Shown: one piece after another, positions 54,968 to 64,000 of the stretch
How positions within the stretch are numbered: the first letter of the stretch is position 1
Layout: each line of letters starts with the position of its first letter
From: Sedimenticola thiotaurini
GTDB lineage: Bacteria > Pseudomonadota > Gammaproteobacteria > Chromatiales > Chromatiaceae
Direction: 5' to 3'
DNA: 64,000 bases
Assembly: GCF_001007875.1 (NCBI RefSeq)
Contig: NZ_CP011412.1
Span: 992,001-1,056,000 of the forward strand
The notes under the pieces: generated by a model
Seen by the model: the letters and a program-made list of their open reading frames with translations, nothing else
The model's database searches: none
What the model was told of the DNA's origin: nothing
Made by a program: the position numbers and the translations under genes

Positions 54968-55684
54968 ATGACTGACAGCAGCATCAATGTCGATCAAGCC
55001 GAAATCAACAAATTTGAAGAGCTGGCCGCTCGCTGGTGGGACCCCCACAGCGAATTCAAGCCACTCCACGACATCAACCCCCTGCGCCTGGACTATATCG
55101 ATCGCACGGCCGGATTGCAGGGCAAACAGGTACTGGACGTGGGTTGCGGCGGCGGCATTCTCTCCGAGAGCATGGCACGGCAAGGGGCAACGGTCACCGG
55201 CATCGACATGGGCGAGGCGCCCCTGCAGGTTGCCAGACTGCACCTGCTGGAGTCGGGCCTGGAAGTGGACTATCAACGCATTCCGGTGGAGCAACTGGCT
55301 GAACAGCAACCCGGCACATTTGATGTGGTCACCTGCATGGAGATGCTGGAACATGTACCGGACCCCGCTTCAGTGATCGAGGCGTGTGCCCGACTGGCCA
55401 AACCAGGCGGCCGGATCTTCTTCTCCACCCTGAACCGCAATCCGAAATCCTATCTGTTCGCCATTGTGGGGGCGGAGTACCTGTTGCGACTGCTGCCAAA
55501 GGGCACTCACGACTTCTCCAAATTCATCAAGCCGTCGGAACTGGACGGCTGGATCCGCCGGGCCGAACTGCAGACCACCGACATGATCGGCCTCACCTAC
55601 AATCCCCTCACCGGACAGTACCGCCTCTCCCCCGGTGATGTGGACGTCAATTACATGGTGAGCTGCCGTAAAGAGCATGAGTGA
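54968..55684 (+). CDS. ubiG: Ubiquinone O-methyltransferase
   Basis: 238 residues. [20 protein letters not shown] at the front and SAM-binding [19 protein letters not shown] (about 58) identify UbiG, which methylates two hydroxyls during ubiquinone synthesis. It overlaps the following phosphatase by 8 bp, so they are coupled. Confidence 0.96.
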   Translation: MTDSSINVDQAEINKFEELAARWWDPHSEFKPLHDINPLRLDYIDRTAGLQGKQVLDVGCGGGILSESMARQGATVTGIDMGEAPLQVARLHLLESGLEVDYQRIPVEQLAEQQPGTFDVVTCMEMLEHVPDPASVIEACARLAKPGGRIFFSTLNRNPKSYLFAIVGAEYLLRLLPKGTHDFSKFIKPSELDGWIRRAELQTTDMIGLTYNPLTGQYRLSPGDVDVNYMVSCRKEHE

Positions 55685-56378
55685 TCAGAACGGCAGCGAC
55701 GGCGCCCGTTTTCACGGACGGCCGATCAGACTGGTGCTGTTCGACCTGGACGGCACCCTGGCTGATACCGCACCGGATCTCGCCTACGCCCTGAACCAGA
55801 CCCTGCTTCGCCATGGCCGGGAAGCCCTGCCTTTCGAGCAGATTCGTCCCCATGTCTCCCACGGCGGCATCGCCCTGATCCGGGCCGGTTTCGGTATCGA
55901 GCCAGGGCACCCGGAGTTCCAGCGCTACCGGGATGACATGCTGGCTATCTACCAGGACAATATCGCCCGGCATACCGCCCTGTTCCCCGGCATGGAGCAG
56001 GTGCTGATACAACTGGAGCACCACGCCATCGGCTGGGGCGTGGTGACCAACAAGCCGGCCTGGCTGACCGATCCGCTCATGGATAGCATGGAATTGACCA
56101 GGAGAGCCGCCTGTATCGTCAGTGGTGACACCACGCCGAACAGCAAACCCCATCCCGGCCCCATACTTTACGCCTGCCAAGAGGCCGGCATCCCGCCCCA
56201 GGAGTGCCTCTATATAGGCGATGCTGAACGGGACATCAGCGCCGGTCGGGCGGCGGGTACCTGCACCCTCACCGCCCTGTTTGGCTACCTGAACAGCACC
56301 GACCAACCCGAAGCGTGGGGTGCCGATGACAACATCGCCCTCCCCATCCAGATACTGGAGAAGCTTGGCCTCAAGTGA
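55677..56378 (+). CDS. gph: HAD-IA phosphatase, phosphoglycolate phosphatase (Gph) / MupP type
   Basis: 233 residues. [22 protein letters not shown] carries the nucleophile and acid Asp residues; [11 protein letters not shown] and [16 protein letters not shown] give the other HAD motifs. Sequence alone gives Gph-like, but the order ubiG-this gene-yciK is that of Pseudomonas, where the equivalent gene is MupP, an N-acetylmuramate 6-phosphate phosphatase of peptidoglycan recycling. The MupP role is therefore likely here, though the anmK, amgK and murU partners are not in the window. Confidence 0.88.
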   Translation: MSDQNGSDGARFHGRPIRLVLFDLDGTLADTAPDLAYALNQTLLRHGREALPFEQIRPHVSHGGIALIRAGFGIEPGHPEFQRYRDDMLAIYQDNIARHTALFPGMEQVLIQLEHHAIGWGVVTNKPAWLTDPLMDSMELTRRAACIVSGDTTPNSKPHPGPILYACQEAGIPPQECLYIGDAERDISAGRAAGTCTLTALFGYLNSTDQPEAWGADDNIALPIQILEKLGLK

Positions 56379-56469
56379 GGCAGATAATTTCCCCCAGCGC
56401 CCCATGCGGACTCGAATCATGGGCGTCAGCCGGTTAGAATAGCCGGATATTCAACATCAGGATCCTGAT

Positions 56470-57213
56470 ATGCGCGACTATCACCCCCCGAAAGAGCTAC
56501 TGGCCGGACGCACTATCCTTGTTACGGGTGCCGGTGATGGCATCGGCCGGGAAGCGGCTATCGCCTTTGCCAACCACGGAGCCACGGTGATTCTGCTGGG
56601 TAGAACCATCGCCAAACTGGAGGCGGTCTACGACACCATCGAAGCCGCCGGGGGCGTTAAGCCGGCCATCTACCCGATGAACCTGGAGGGCGCCAGTCCG
56701 CACGACTATACCGAACTGGCGGAGACCCTGGGCAAGGAGTTCGGCTCCCTGGAGGGGTTGTTGCACAACGCCGCCCACCTGCCCTACCTGAGCCGTCTTG
56801 ATGACTACGATCCGGGCATCTGGCACCAGGTCATGCAGGTAAACCTGAACGCCCCATTCCTGCTCACCCAGGCCTGCCTGCCGCTGTTACGCAAGGCCGA
56901 AGATGCCTCGATCGTATTTACCGGCGACCATGTGGGCCGGGAATCAAAGGCCTATTGGGGCGCCTACGGGGTCTCCAAGTTCGGACTGGAAGGACTGATG
57001 CGACTGTTGGCAGAGGAGACCCGCGGCAGCAGTAATATTCGGGTCAACAGCTTCGCCCCCGGACCGACCCGCACCAAGCTGCGCATGCTCGCCTTCCCGG
57101 GAGAAGATCTGGAAACCGTAAAAACCGCCGACCAGCTGATGCCCGATTACCTCTGGCTGATGGGCCCTGACAGCATCGGCACCAGCGGCCAAATGCTGGA
57201 GTACGGCGGATAA
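56470..57213 (+). CDS. yciK: YciK-family short-chain oxidoreductase
   Basis: 247 residues. Rossmann motif VTGAGDGIGREAAIAFANHG (about 20) and the YGVSKFGLEGL catalytic Tyr-Lys (about 165) place it in the SDR family; the PPKELLAGRTILVTG start and the order after ubiG/phosphatase match YciK. Substrate unknown. AGGA before the ATG. Confidence 0.92.
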   Translation: MRDYHPPKELLAGRTILVTGAGDGIGREAAIAFANHGATVILLGRTIAKLEAVYDTIEAAGGVKPAIYPMNLEGASPHDYTELAETLGKEFGSLEGLLHNAAHLPYLSRLDDYDPGIWHQVMQVNLNAPFLLTQACLPLLRKAEDASIVFTGDHVGRESKAYWGAYGVSKFGLEGLMRLLAEETRGSSNIRVNSFAPGPTRTKLRMLAFPGEDLETVKTADQLMPDYLWLMGPDSIGTSGQMLEYGG

Positions 57214-57514
57214 AAGGCCGGATAGTGACCACCCAATCCAGCCAACAACCGGCAACAGGGACAGTTACCTCACTTCCAAACCGCCCAATGCGGACTTGCA
57301 GGCATCACCTGCCCCATTAATGCCCCGGCCATCAGCGAACAACTGACCCGAGCGCCGGCCAGCCGCCCGTACCACCCTTGCCAACAGAGGGTCAATTTCG
57401 CCGCCAAACAGCCAGCAAGCGGCAATAATCGGCCGCAAATTACCGTCATAATTTTGGCATCAAGACTAACTAAGGCTGTAACTATTTGTTTTATATATTT
57501 TTACTGATTTTGGC
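57214..57514. other. Intergenic region upstream of a GGDEF protein
   Basis: 301 bp. The last 60 bp are AT-rich and should hold the promoter of the GGDEF gene. ATTTTGGCAT occurs twice, at 57451-57460 and 57507-57516 (the second overlapping the putative start codon). No gene in the rest. Confidence 0.5.
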
Positions 57515-58504
57515 ATGATAATCGCTTTTAAATTCAATGGGTATTCTGTGACGAATAAAAACAAGTTGGAAACTGCGATTATGATAAACCAGACACATTG
57601 TGTTTCAGGCAACACCAAAAGGGTCACAACGCACCCATCGCACCCGGACCTGAACCATGAGACCCAGCACCGGCTCGCCTCAAAAGTACTGGCACTCAGC
57701 GGTATTCTCCAGAGTACGCTGGAGATCAACGAGCTGTTGGCACTGTTTGCCAAGGAGATCCGCCAGTTCGTCCAGTACGATGGCCTTACTTACCACTTTC
57801 CGTCTCTGAAAATCGATATCCGTTTGGGTGAACAGCCAGCCAACAGCTGTGCCTATGAGTTGGTGGTGGCGGGAGATCACCTGGGTGATCTGAACTTCTT
57901 CCGCAATTATCCTTTCGAGCCCTCCGAACTGGAGATCATCGAGAATCTGCTGGCCGGGTTGCTCTATCCACTGCGCAACACCCTCCTCTACCAACGGGCC
58001 GTGGAATCCGCCAGCATCGACCCCCTTACCGGCGTGCGAAATCGCGCCGCTATGGACAGCACCATGAAACGGGAGATCGGCCTGGCCCTGCGCCACAAGA
58101 CGCCGCTCTCGGTCATCCTGATGGACATAGACCGGTTCAAGTCAATCAATGACCAGTATGGTCACCTGTATGGCGACCAGGCCCTGAAAGCCGCTGCCCA
58201 GTGCGCCGAACAGAGTATTCGGGAATCCGACATGATCTTCCGCTATGGGGGTGAGGAGTTTCTGATCCTGCTGACCGGAACCAGCCTGGAGGGCGCCGAA
58301 CTGCTGGCGGAGCGAATTCGTGAAAATATCGAATCCATGCCCCCCCAGACTGACAAGGAGATCACCATGACCGTCAGTCTCGGTGTCACCAGCCTGATCG
58401 AAAGCGATGATGTCAGCAGCCTTTTCCAACGCATGGACAGTGCACTGTATCGTGCCAAGGATAGTGGTAGAAACTGCGTGGTGGTCGATCGAACAGACGA
58501 TTAA
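57515..58504 (+). CDS. Diguanylate cyclase (GGDEF)
   Basis: 329 residues from 57515; GTG at 57548 and ATG at 57581 are alternatives and the start is uncertain, since none but 57548 has a good ribosome site. The N-terminal ~150 residues form a GAF-like sensor; the GGDEF domain starts at about 170 (DPLTGVRNRAAMD) with an intact GGEEF motif and an RxxD I-site five residues before it. Cytoplasmic; should make c-di-GMP. Not a copy of the PAS-GGDEF protein at 33141. Confidence 0.88.
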   Translation: MIIAFKFNGYSVTNKNKLETAIMINQTHCVSGNTKRVTTHPSHPDLNHETQHRLASKVLALSGILQSTLEINELLALFAKEIRQFVQYDGLTYHFPSLKIDIRLGEQPANSCAYELVVAGDHLGDLNFFRNYPFEPSELEIIENLLAGLLYPLRNTLLYQRAVESASIDPLTGVRNRAAMDSTMKREIGLALRHKTPLSVILMDIDRFKSINDQYGHLYGDQALKAAAQCAEQSIRESDMIFRYGGEEFLILLTGTSLEGAELLAERIRENIESMPPQTDKEITMTVSLGVTSLIESDDVSSLFQRMDSALYRAKDSGRNCVVVDRTDD

Positions 58505-58612
58505 TCCGGCCTCCCTCCACAGCGGGGAGGACTGGCATCAGGGCAGGTAGACTTGACGAATACGGGGGAGTGCCCATAATCCGTCGCCTGCCCGTCGATA
58601 CATGAGCCCGAA

Positions 58613-59208
58613 ATGCCCCGATTAATCCTGTTCAACAAGCCCTACGGGGTACTCACCCAGTTCACCGACCAGTCAGGACGCCGTACCCTGGCTGAGTTTA
58701 TCCCGATCAGCGGCGTCTATCCGGCCGGCCGCCTGGATCGCGATAGCGAAGGTCTGCTACTGCTCACCGATGACGGTAAACTGCAACACCGCCTGGCCAA
58801 CCCCAAAGCCAAGACCTGGAAACGCTATTGGGCCGAAGTGGAGCGCATTCCCGACCCGGCCGCCCTGCAACAGCTGCGGGATGGCCTGGAACTGAAGGAC
58901 GGCCCGACGTTGCCGGCCCGCGCCCGGCTGATCGAGCCCCCGCCCTCTGGCCGCGCAACCCACCGGTGCGCTTCAGGGCCAACATCCCGACCCAATGGCT
59001 GGAGATCGAGATTCGGGAGGGCCGTAATCGACAGGTCCGGCGTATGACAGCGGCGATCGGATTCCCGACACTCCGCCTGGTACGGGCAGGTATCGGCGAG
59101 TGGGAGCTGGGTGATCTTCAACCCGGCGAGTATCGACTGGTGGAACTGCCGGCACACCCCGCCGTCCCCCGCTCCCGCAGGCGTCGAACTAAGAAAACAG
59201 AGCGCTGA
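58613..59208 (+). pseudogene. rluE: rluE-like 23S rRNA pseudouridine synthase, frameshifted
   Basis: The first part (58613 onward) has [20 protein letters not shown] and the catalytic [17 protein letters not shown]. The family sequence then stops and resumes in the -1 frame from about 58945 with [20 protein letters not shown] and [20 protein letters not shown]. One extra C in the run at 58937-58945 would restore one frame across the join. So it is either a one-base deletion, an assembly error in a C-rich run, or (less likely) programmed frameshifting. RluE makes a pseudouridine in 23S rRNA. Its place before nudJ-mnmA-hflD matches E. coli. Confidence 0.85.
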
Positions 59209-59250
59209 AGCGGTACAGACCACGGGGCAAATTCGGGTTAAAATAGCGCC

Positions 59251-59700
59251 ATGATCTGGACACCTCACACCACGGTCGCTTCGGTTATCGAGCGATCCGG
59301 ACGTTTTCTCATGGTTGAAGAGCTGGACCGCGACGGCAACCTGGTACTGAACCAGCCGGCCGGCCACCTGGAACAGGCGGAAAGCCTGGCAGAGGCAGTC
59401 ATCCGGGAGACCCGGGAAGAGACCGCCTGGGGTTTCTCGCCTGACTATCTGATCGGCGTTTACCGCTGGCAGGTACCACCGGCCGGTACCACTTATCTGC
59501 GTTTCTGTTTCCACGGCAGCTGTCACGACCACCGGCCGGATTTACCACTGGATGAGGGAATCCAGCGCGCCATCTGGCTGAGCCGCGATGAATTGGCAGC
59601 CCAGCCGGAGCGGTTACGAAGCCCACTGGTGCTGCGCTGTATCGACGACTACCTGGCCGGCTGCCGCTATCCACTGGAGCTGTTGAATGATCTGGCGTAA
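59251..59700 (+). CDS. nudJ: NUDIX hydrolase, phosphatase NudJ type
   Basis: 149 residues. The Nudix box is complete in spacing (GHLEQAESLAEAVIRETREE), with TAW where GU is usual. Matches NudJ, a broad nucleoside di/triphosphate and thiamine pyrophosphate phosphatase, by length and by its place just upstream of the mnmA region. It overlaps the next gene by 14 bp, so it is the first gene of a coupled five-gene run. Confidence 0.9.
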   Translation: MIWTPHTTVASVIERSGRFLMVEELDRDGNLVLNQPAGHLEQAESLAEAVIRETREETAWGFSPDYLIGVYRWQVPPAGTTYLRFCFHGSCHDHRPDLPLDEGIQRAIWLSRDELAAQPERLRSPLVLRCIDDYLAGCRYPLELLNDLA

Positions 59701-60301
59701 GGGAGCCCTTCCCTGCCTCCTGGCCTGGCTACTGCTCTGTAGCGGCAACGCCGCTGCCGTGGTGTTTGTCAGTGACCAGGTCAACACCAGCCCGACGCCG
59801 GACAACTTCTCCATCTGTTTTGATAACAGCTGTCAGTCCATCCGTCAGCTCACCCTGACAAAACAGCAGTGGCAGGAGATCCGTAACCTGTTCCACCCCG
59901 CCCCCAGCAGCGCCGCCGGAGAGCGCACAATCATAGGCAAGGCGGTAGCCCGGCTGGAACAGATCATTGGCCCCCTGACCGGCACCAGCAATGACCGGGG
60001 ACGCAATGAACGCACTGGCAATCCACTGGATCGCTCCATGGACTGTATCGATGAATCGACCAATACCACCACCTACCTCTATATGCTGCAGAAGCAGGGC
60101 CTGCTGAAGTGGCACCGACTCAAAGACCCGGTTACCCGGGGTTTCTTCCTGTTTGGCTGGCCCCACACCACTGCGGTAATCGAACAACAGGAGGGGAACC
60201 GCCTCTGGGCGGTGGACGCCTGGTTTCATGACAACGGCCTGCCACCGGAGATCGTACCCCTGGAGCAGTGGCGAGATGGCTGGAGCCCCGCCGACTCATG
60301 A
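59687..60301 (+). CDS. Secreted protein of unfamiliar family, paralogue A (Cys-His-Asp pattern)
   Basis: 204 residues with a signal peptide (about 1-24, ending GNAAA-VV). No named family recognised. It shares order and spacing with the next gene: a front Cys pair (44, 49), WQEIRNLF, DCIDESTNTTTYL (Cys120), LLKWH, WPHTTAVIE (His160) and WAVDAWFHDNGLPPEI (Asp177). The Cys...His...Asp order with His and Asp on neighbouring strands resembles papain-like or transglutaminase-like enzymes. Periplasmic or secreted. Start overlaps nudJ by 14 bp and its end overlaps paralogue B by 4 bp (ATGA). Function is inferred only as a possible thiol enzyme. Confidence 0.75.
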   Translation: MIWRKGALPCLLAWLLLCSGNAAAVVFVSDQVNTSPTPDNFSICFDNSCQSIRQLTLTKQQWQEIRNLFHPAPSSAAGERTIIGKAVARLEQIIGPLTGTSNDRGRNERTGNPLDRSMDCIDESTNTTTYLYMLQKQGLLKWHRLKDPVTRGFFLFGWPHTTAVIEQQEGNRLWAVDAWFHDNGLPPEIVPLEQWRDGWSPADS

Positions 60302-60861
60302 CGGCCAGAGACATCGCGCTGCTCTGCTGCCTGTTACCGGTCGTCCAGGGGCACGCCACATCCGTCCCGGCTCCCTTTCAGGTCTGTGCCGACTACCATT
60401 GCGATGTGCAGAAACCTGTTAAACTGGGCGGTCGACACTGGCAGGAGATTCGCGCCCTGTTTACCGATACACGGACAGCCGAGCAGGAGCGCGAGCAGAT
60501 TCGGGCTGCCATCGCCCTGATGGAACAGCAGGTTGGCGAACAGACCGGCAGCTGGCGTGATCTGGCCAAAAATGACGGCGATGGTTCGGAGATCGGCCAG
60601 CTCGACTGTATTGCCGAGTCGACCAACACCACGATCTATCTGAAGTTGCTGGCACAGGATCGGCTGCTGAGATGGCACCAGGTGACTGAGCGGCGACGGC
60701 GCAATCCCTGGCTGTTCAATATCCACTGGACCGCCACTATCATGGAGATCCAGAGCCGGCAGGAGTACGCGGTGGATTCCTGGTTTTTTGCAAATGGGCA
60801 CCCCCCAGTCATCCAGCCCATCGAGGCCTGGTTGGCCGGGCAGGACTTCGGACCTAAGTAA
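60298..60861 (+). CDS. Secreted protein of unfamiliar family, paralogue B (Cys-His-Asp pattern)
   Basis: 187 residues from the ATG at 60298, which overlaps the previous stop (ATGA); an upstream in-frame start at 60268 is less likely. A signal peptide (LLCCLLPVVQGHA) precedes the same ordered motifs as paralogue A: a front Cys pair (VCADYHC), WQEIRALF, DCIAESTNTTIYL (Cys104), LLRWH, HWTATIME (His143) and YAVDSWFFANGHPPVI (Asp160). Similar but clearly diverged, so an old duplication. The stop is 3 bp before mnmA, so it is co-translated with that tRNA-modifying gene. Confidence 0.75.
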   Translation: MTARDIALLCCLLPVVQGHATSVPAPFQVCADYHCDVQKPVKLGGRHWQEIRALFTDTRTAEQEREQIRAAIALMEQQVGEQTGSWRDLAKNDGDGSEIGQLDCIAESTNTTIYLKLLAQDRLLRWHQVTERRRRNPWLFNIHWTATIMEIQSRQEYAVDSWFFANGHPPVIQPIEAWLAGQDFGPK

Positions 60862-61952
<1,091 letters not shown>

Positions 61953-61953
<1 letters not shown>

Positions 61954-62570
61954 TGAAGAGTGATCGAGATCGATGCATCGCCCTGGCGGGTATATTCCAG
62001 GCGGCCCACATGGCGGCCAATATTGCTGAACAGGGTATGGTGGACAGCGACGCCCTGGAGGCCAGTATCCACAGTCTGTTCAAGATCGACGCGGAGAGCG
62101 TGGAGAGCGTCTACGGTGGTCTGCAGGGCGTTGAAACCGGCTTGCGCCTGATCCAGCAGCAGTTGGGTGAAAAACGGACCGATAACCTGCAGGTTACCCC
62201 CTATGTGATCGCCCTGCTCCACCTGGAGCGGAAGCTGAGCAGGAACAGAGCCATGCAGCAGCAGATTCAGGAAGGGATCCGCTCGACCGAGGAGCGAATC
62301 GCCCATTTCCATCTGCTGCACCCCAATATCATTGCCCAACTGGCCGACATCTACACCCAGACCATCAGCACCCTGAAGCCCCGCATCATGGTCAAGGGAG
62401 AGCCTTTGCATCTGCAAAATCCCGACAACGTGAACCGGATCAGGGCGCTGTTGCTGGCCGGTATCCGGTCCGCCATGCTCTGGCGACAGTGTGACGGGAG
62501 CCGATGGCAGGTGATCATGGGGCGCAAGCGGGTGGCGGAACAGGCACGACGACTCCTGCATATTATCTGA
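61953..62570 (+). CDS. hflD: High frequency lysogenization protein HflD
   Basis: 205 residues from the ATG at 61953. Helical, with the CIALAGIFQAAHMAANIAEQGMV and ALLLAGIRSAMLWRQCDGSRWQVI segments of HflD, a membrane-associated protein that in E. coli counters lambda CII. Its usual neighbour mnmA precedes it with 1-bp overlap; purB, which often follows, is not here. An upstream in-frame start at 61917 is inside mnmA and not supported. Confidence 0.94.
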
Positions 62571-62683
62571 TCCAATCTGTTACACCCCGCAGATTGCCAG
62601 ACCTGGAAAACGGGAACTATTCCAACCTCCCAGGTTCGCAGCCATGCAACAATGGTCCACTATCACCACCGGAAACCAAAACC

Positions 62684-63112
62684 ATGCACAAACGCTATTT
62701 CCAACTGCTGATATTGATGTTGTGGGTTTCACTGCTGACCCTCTCTGCGCTGGCAGGCAGCGCATCAGCACCGCAATCCAACCAGGCTCCCAGCACAACT
62801 GAAACCGATACTACCGACATCTGGGACAGAGCCCGTGAAATGGGGTCCAGCGCACTGGATAACACGCAGGAGTTTGGTTCAGCGGTTGCCCGCAAGTCAA
62901 AACAGGCCTACCAGGTCGTCAAGCAAAAGGGTGGCGAGGCCGGAGGGGCGATAGCCGAAACGTCCCGCAACGCCTGGTCAAAAACCCGACAGGCCGGTGC
63001 ACAGGTGGCCGATAAAGCCGGCAAATTTGGCAGTGCCGTTGCCGATAAGTCCAAGTCCCTCTATCGCAAGGCCACTCAATCCGCTCCACAGCCCTCGGGC
63101 CAGGAGATCTGA
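62684..63112 (+). CDS. Exported amphipathic helical protein, hypothetical
   Basis: 142 residues from the ATG at 62684. A signal peptide (LLILMLWVSLLTLSALA-GS) is followed by a low-complexity linker and a long amphipathic helix region with repeated units of about 20-30 residues (GSALDNTQEFGSAVARKSKQ, then NAWSKTRQAGAQVADKAGK, then FGSAVADKSKSLYRKA), recalling apolipoprotein-like or LEA-like proteins. Function unknown; it may coat membranes or protect them. Convergent with acnB. Confidence 0.6.
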   Translation: MHKRYFQLLILMLWVSLLTLSALAGSASAPQSNQAPSTTETDTTDIWDRAREMGSSALDNTQEFGSAVARKSKQAYQVVKQKGGEAGGAIAETSRNAWSKTRQAGAQVADKAGKFGSAVADKSKSLYRKATQSAPQPSGQEI

Positions 63113-63142
63113 GGCCAACCATCGATCACTGCACTAACACCA

Positions 63143-63173
63143 TAAAAAAAGCCCCTGGGGTTACCAGGGGCTT
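63143..63173 (-). terminator. Rho-independent terminator of acnB
   Basis: AAGCCCCTGG (63149-63158) and CCAGGGGCTT (63164-63173) form a perfect 10-bp stem with a GGTTA loop. On the minus strand it is followed by a run of U (complement of the A tract at 63143-63150), so it terminates acnB transcription, 30 bp after its stop. Confidence 0.9.
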
Positions 63174-63202
63174 GATCATTACCTGAATAACAAGGGCACC
63201 AA

Positions 63203-64000
63203 TCAGGCGTGGAACTCCACCCGGTTGGCGACCGACTGGTAGGCCTCGATCTGATCGAAGTTCATGTAGCGGAAGATATCCGCCGACATGGCGTCGATCT
63301 GTTCTGCGTAGACCATGTACTCTTCAACCGTCGGCAGTTTGCCCAGGATCGCCGCAACCGCTGCCAGTTCAGCAGACGACAGATAGACGTTGGCACCGGT
63401 ACCGAGACGGTTGGGGAAGTTTCGCGTCGAGGTGGAAACCACCGTGGCGTTATCCTTCACCCGCGCCTGGTTACCCATGCAGAGCGAACAACCCGGCATC
63501 TCCATCCGTGCACCCGCTTTACCGAAGGTGGCGTAGTAGCCCTCCTCATTCAGTACATAGGCATCCATCTTGGTCGGTGGCGCCATCCACAGACGGGTTG
63601 GGATATCATGCTTCCCTTCCAGCAATTTACCCGCCGCACGGAAATGACCGATATTGGTCATGCAGGAACCGATGAACACCTCGTCGATCTTCTCGCCGGC
63701 CACTTCAGAGAGCGGCTTCACATCATCCGGGTCATTGGGGCAGGCCAGGATCGGCTCCTTCACATCGGCCAGATCGATCTCAATCACCGCGGCATACTCT
63801 GCATCCGCGTCGCCTTCCAGCAACTCCGGATTCTCCAGCCACTTCTCCATGCCCTCTATACGACGCTGCAGCGTACGTGCATCTTCATAACCACTGGCGA
63901 TCATCCACTTCAACAGGGTGATGTTGGAGTTCAGATACTCGATGATGGGCGCCTTATCCAGCTTGATGGTACAGCCGGCCGCAGAACGCTCGGCCGACGC
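63203..64000 (-). CDS. acnB: Aconitate hydratase B, C-terminal part (cut by window edge)
   Basis: The visible 265 codons read ...[20 protein letters not shown], then [15 protein letters not shown] and [11 protein letters not shown] with [4Fe-4S] cysteines, the C-terminal part of AcnB; the protein is about 865 residues in E. coli, so the N-terminal two thirds lie right of the window. AcnB is the main TCA-cycle aconitase. It ends with a clear terminator. Confidence 0.95.
   Translation of the reverse strand, partial: ASAERSAAGCTIKLDKAPIIEYLNSNITLLKWMIASGYEDARTLQRRIEGMEKWLENPELLEGDADAEYAAVIEIDLADVKEPILACPNDPDDVKPLSEVAGEKIDEVFIGSCMTNIGHFRAAGKLLEGKHDIPTRLWMAPPTKMDAYVLNEEGYYATFGKAGARMEMPGCSLCMGNQARVKDNATVVSTSTRNFPNRLGTGANVYLSSAELAAVAAILGKLPTVEEYMVYAEQIDAMSADIFRYMNFDQIEAYQSVANRVEFHA

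Noticed and set aside
58828-59208. Separate gene for the second half of rluE
   Set aside because: Its first 45 codons are out-of-frame rluE sequence; the conserved part continues the upstream family exactly, so it is one broken gene.

Overview
The window looks like chromosomal DNA of a free-living gammaproteobacterium with fairly high GC. Housekeeping gene order matches Pseudomonas/Chromatiales-type genomes: mtnA-gyrA-serC-pheA-hisC-tyrA, divergent from mtaD-ubiG-HAD phosphatase-yciK, and rluE-nudJ-mnmA-hflD as in enterobacteria. Other gammaproteobacterial markers are hflD, a bacterioferritin pair with bfd, DUF3334, yebG and acnB. XrtA/PEP-CTERM-type exopolysaccharide genes at the left end point to an environmental, possibly sulfur-oxidiser-like lineage; that last point is inference. 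I see no rRNA, tRNA, CRISPR array, insertion sequence, prophage or replication origin.

Layout. 1-5.3 kb: the end of an exopolysaccharide locus on the minus strand (export lipoprotein, chain-length determinant, tyrosine autokinase, outer-membrane barrel, partial UDP-GlcNAc 2-epimerase). 5.7-10.9 kb: a three-gene envelope cassette (LolA-like protein, beta-barrel protein with an acidic N-terminus, PAS-RND fusion). 11.7-14.7 kb: an exported Cys-rich SPGYWKNH protein convergent with a translationally coupled PqqD-like / HprK-related kinase / nucleotidyltransferase operon. 15-29 kb: central metabolism and transport (galE, divergent glpD/glpK, hydrolase, two EamA permeases, phosphoribosyltransferase, DUF3334, PPK2, arfB, two nucleoside-recognition membrane proteins, yebG). 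29-37.4 kb: MoxR-VWA pair, ppnN, a PAS-GGDEF protein, dadA divergent from an Lrp-type regulator. 37.5-40.1 kb: an AT-richer block with a glutamine amidotransferase, an ArsP-like permease and an ArsR-type regulator. 40.2-43 kb: DUF4202, two complementary bacterioferritins, Fur-box-like site, bfd, DUF1289. 43-57.2 kb: amino-acid and gyrA block, then methylthioadenosine/ubiquinone genes. 57.5-64 kb: second GGDEF protein, frameshifted rluE, nudJ, a pair of unfamiliar secreted paralogues, mnmA, hflD, a helical exported protein, and acnB running off the window.

The two regions most likely to hold undescribed biology are (1) the PqqD/RRE-like + HprK-related kinase + nucleotidyltransferase operon beside the Tat-like SPGYWKNH protein, which resembles the tailoring half of a peptide-modification pathway without any cyclase or protease, and (2) the tandem secreted paralogues between nudJ and mnmA, which share a conserved Cys...His...Asp pattern suggestive of a cysteine-peptidase or transglutaminase-like fold. 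The PAS-RND fusion cassette and the metalloid-type permease with a Cys-rich loop come next.
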